From Deltaproteobacteria bacterium RBG_13_61_14 (GTDB lineage Bacteria > RBG-13-61-14): DNA of 6,736 bases. Positions 5,076 to 6,736 of the stretch are shown piece after piece. Where the stretch lies: contig MGQK01000089.1 of assembly GCA_001797815.1 (NCBI GenBank), positions 8,993 through 15,728 of the forward strand, in the 5' to 3' direction. Position 1 is the stretch's first letter; the number at the start of each line of letters is the position of its first letter. The notes beneath the pieces are model-generated. The model made no database searches, was not told the origin of the DNA, and saw only the letters and a list, made by a program, of their open reading frames with translations. A program made the translations under genes and the position numbers.

Positions 5076-6422
5076 TTATTTATCCACGTAGCCCAGGCTC
5101 TCCAATTGTTTCCGGTCTTCTTCGGTCAGGGCGTCGGTTTCGCCGACCGCCCACCCTTCTTTCTCCTCCCGGTTGAACCAGGCGAGCAGCCGTTCGGAAA
5201 TAGCGATAAAGACCGGGTCCGTGACCTTGGCCAGGTTATGGAGTTCCTGGGGATCGGCGTTGAGGCGATACAACTCCCAGTGGGAATTCCGCAGGGAGTA
5301 GCTGATCTTGACCGGACCCTCGCGAAAGCCGATCCAGATGGGTTTCTTGGTATGGATGATTTCTTTCGCGCCTTTCACCTGGCGCACGGCGCCAGGATAA
5401 GTCTCAAAATAGATCAAGCGCTCGGCCGGCTGGGTCCGGCCCTGGACCGCGGGGAGCAGATTGAGGCCGAGCATCTTGTCTCCGGCGGGCAGGTTGAGGT
5501 AGGCGAGCAGGGTGGGCGCCAGGTCCAGAAGCTCGACCGGAAAGTCCAGGCGCTGATCCTGGGGGATGCCGCGCCCGATCAGGGCGAAGGGGACTTGCAG
5601 GCTTTGCTGATAGAGGTTGCGGCCGTGCCCGGTGTAGGAGTGCTCGCCCAGGCTCTCGCCATGGTCGGCCACGAACACGATCAGGCTGCGCGAGGGCAGG
5701 CCCAGGGCCTCGATGGTCTCGAACAGTTGTCCGATCCAATGGTCGGTGTAGGCGACCTCGCTGTCGTAGTCGTCCAGGTTGCGCTGCTCGGGGGAAAGGG
5801 GGATGCCGGACCGGAATGAAAATTCCTCATGGTTCAAGTAAGGGGCGTGCGGGTCGGAGTAGTGGACCCAGAGGAAAAACGGCTCGGCCGGCTGTCCCTG
5901 GAGCCAGGCCAGGGCGTGTTCGGTCACCCCCTGGGCATCGCGCTCGCTGTTGAAGAAGAGCCAGCGCTTTTCGGAGAATTCGTCGTCGTAAAGGTCGAAG
6001 CCGGGCTGGAGCCCGGAGAGGTGGGCCTTGAGCGGCCAGTTGGAGAGGATGGCGGCGGTGTGGTAGCCCTGGGCCTTGAGGAGTTGAGCCAGGGTTTCAT
6101 TGCCGGCGATCATGGGGATGCCGTTGCGGGTGGCGCCGGTCTGGTGGGCATAACGGGAGGTGAGCATGGAGCAGAAGCTGGGGTTGGTCAGGGGGACGTT
6201 GGCGGAGGCGTCGAGGAAGAGCGTGCCGCGGCGGAGCAGTTGGTCGAGGCGGGGCGAGGTGTTGCGGGAGTAGCCGTAGATTCCCAGGTGGTCGGCGCGC
6301 AAGGTGTCCACCGAGATGAAAATCAAGTTGGGCCCGGGCCTTTCGGCCGGCGCCACTGACAAAAGGCCGGCCAGACTCAGGCCGAAAAGCAGGCCCACTC
6401 GCAGAGGGAAAGGCTTCCGCAT
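5076..6422 (-). CDS. exported sulfatase-like hydrolase/transferase with Thr nucleophile (alkaline phosphatase superfamily)
   Basis: From the ATG at 6422 the protein has 448 residues; a TTG at 6428 would add two and has a better-spaced GAGAAG, so the start is slightly uncertain. A basic N-terminus and hydrophobic stretch ending near VAPA (about residue 26) suggest a signal peptide. Superfamily motifs follow: SVDTLRADHLGIYGY (37-51, D39 metal ligand), HYSDPHAPY (187-195), FVADHGESLGEH (250-261, D253/H254) and TGHGRNLY, then the C-terminal HWELYRLNADPQELHNL. At the place where sulfatases have C/S-x-P-S-R, this protein has TNPSF: Thr79 replaces the formylglycine Cys and Phe replaces Arg. Thr nucleophiles occur in phosphoester-acting relatives such as LtaS and EptA, so a phosphodiesterase or phosphotransferase role is as likely as sulfate ester hydrolysis. 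The solute-binding gene starts one base after its stop. Confidence 0.85.
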   Translation of the reverse strand: MRKPFPLRVGLLFGLSLAGLLSVAPAERPGPNLIFISVDTLRADHLGIYGYSRNTSPRLDQLLRRGTLFLDASANVPLTNPSFCSMLTSRYAHQTGATRNGIPMIAGNETLAQLLKAQGYHTAAILSNWPLKAHLSGLQPGFDLYDDEFSEKRWLFFNSERDAQGVTEHALAWLQGQPAEPFFLWVHYSDPHAPYLNHEEFSFRSGIPLSPEQRNLDDYDSEVAYTDHWIGQLFETIEALGLPSRSLIVFVADHGESLGEHSYTGHGRNLYQQSLQVPFALIGRGIPQDQRLDFPVELLDLAPTLLAYLNLPAGDKMLGLNLLPAVQGRTQPAERLIYFETYPGAVRQVKGAKEIIHTKKPIWIGFREGPVKISYSLRNSHWELYRLNADPQELHNLAKVTDPVFIAISERLLAWFNREEKEGWAVGETDALTEEDRKQLESLGYVDK

Positions 6423-6446
6423 GATCAAAACCGCTTCTCGATCATA

Positions 6447-6475
6447 AATTTAACATAGAATCTCGATGGAAACAA
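6447..6475 (-). promoter_or_regulatory. possible promoter of the sulfatase-like operon
   Basis: The minus strand offers TTGTTT (6475-6470), 17 bases, then TAAATT (6452-6447). Matches to the consensus are only 3 and 4 of 6, in an AT-rich patch unlike the surrounding GC-rich DNA. It is well placed in front of the gene, but other registers (TATGTT, TATGAT) are also possible. Confidence 0.3.
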
Positions 6476-6546
6476 CGAAAAGAGGCCTGTTGGCGGGCAA
6501 AGAAGCCGGAATTTTGGAACAAGCAGGAAAAAGGCTTCCCTGATGC

Positions 6547-6574
6547 TGGACAGGCGATCCGAGTGTGCTATCAT
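6547..6574 (+). promoter_or_regulatory. extended -10 sigma70-type promoter for the rightward gene
   Basis: TGGACA (6547-6552), a 16-base spacer, then TATCAT (6569-6574) preceded by TG one base before the hexamer (6566-6567). Each hexamer matches at 5 of 6 positions and the TGn extension strengthens the call. The predicted transcript start near 6581 leaves a leader of about 20 bases before the ATG at 6601, with no clear Shine-Dalgarno sequence. Confidence 0.6.
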
Positions 6575-6600
6575 ATCCGCTTGAATTGCGCGGTAGTGCC

Positions 6601-6736
6601 ATGATGCGAAAGGCTCCCTGGAGCCGGGCGGCCGTTCTCTTGCTGGCCCTGGGCTGGCTTTGCTTGCCGCCGCGGGCTGATGCCACGCCGGCCGACACCG
6701 CGGGGAAAGAGCTCAGCTTCGCCGAGCTGGACGCGG
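6601..6736 (+). CDS. N-terminus of an exported protein, cut by window edge
   Basis: An ATG at 6601 (or the adjacent ATG at 6604) opens a frame of 45 codons that continues past the right edge. The start MMRKAPWSRA is basic, followed by a hydrophobic core (VLLLALGWLCL, about residues 12-22) and a likely signal peptidase I site after RADA (about residue 28). The mature part begins TPADTAGKELSFAELD, too short to assign a family. A Cys at residue 21 lies inside the core but not in a lipobox. It is transcribed divergently from the sulfatase-like operon and has a good promoter at 6547-6574, which together with the signal peptide makes it a real gene in my view. The function is unknown. Confidence 0.7.
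   Translation, partial: MMRKAPWSRAAVLLLALGWLCLPPRADATPADTAGKELSFAELDA

Noticed and set aside
4163-5819. Long plus-strand open frames (337 and 304 codons)
   Set aside because: They are antisense to the solute-binding and sulfatase-like genes and have no recognisable domain.
6428-6447. Tiny upstream frame ATGATCGAGAAG... ending in TGA just before the sulfatase-like start
   Set aside because: Six codons only, with no ribosome binding site of its own; a regulatory uORF cannot be supported.
6484-6492. GGCCTGTTG, shared with the 12-bp ends of the 3722-3861 element
   Set aside because: Only 9 bases match, with no inverted partner nearby; chance is an adequate explanation.
6450-6698. Minus-strand ORF of 82 codons
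   Set aside because: It overlaps the promoter and start of the rightward exported protein and the upstream region of the sulfatase-like gene, and has no recognisable features.

Overview
This window looks like a piece of a GC-rich chromosome from a Gram-negative-type bacterium. Two complete genes and one partial gene carry apparent N-terminal export signals. The intergenic spaces are AT-richer and full of short palindromic repeats. I see no rRNA, tRNA, CRISPR array, phage gene or transposase gene. The repeat types and the threonine-type sulfatase-like protein resemble what is seen in uncultured Desulfobacterota-, Acidobacteriota- or Omnitrophota-like genomes. That placement is an impression, not a demonstration.

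Layout from left to right, with every gene on the minus strand except the last. (1) A GNAT acetyltransferase cut by the left edge (1-332) lies 9 bases downstream of a ClpX-like unfoldase gene (342-1418). This ClpX lacks the usual N-terminal zinc-binding domain and has altered substrate and ClpP-docking loops. (2) A 178-base spacer (1419-1596) holds the clpX promoter and three separate runs of 7-base repeats, one pair folded into a 72-base palindrome. (3) An M29-family aminopeptidase (1597-2664) has its own promoter directly in front of a GTG start. (4) A spacer of nearly 400 bases (2665-3050) contains that promoter, an imperfect hairpin and a 123-base element of nested inverted repeats that could fold in alternative ways. 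(5) An alpha/beta hydrolase (3051-3698) follows. (6) A 140-base MITE-like element (3722-3861) and a direct repeat carrying GGGGGTCAGA (3869-3916) come next. The second of these supplies the final codons of the neighbouring gene. (7) A tightly coupled pair follows: a secreted alkaline-phosphatase-superfamily 'sulfatase-like' enzyme with Thr at the nucleophile position (5076-6422), then an extracellular solute-binding protein (3893-5074). (8) A divergent plus-strand gene for an exported protein begins at 6601 and runs off the right edge.

Functionally, three genes fit intracellular protein quality control and peptide turnover: an unfoldase, an aminopeptidase and an acetyltransferase. The sulfatase-like and solute-binding genes form an exported pair that may process and capture an esterified substrate. 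No ABC permease or ATPase gene is visible next to the binding protein.

The most interesting points are the divergent ZBD-less ClpX, two sigma70-type promoters placed so that their transcripts would be leaderless or nearly so, the 7-base-periodic intergenic repeats, and the 123-base element with mutually exclusive hairpins. None of these is shown to be a new system by sequence reading alone.
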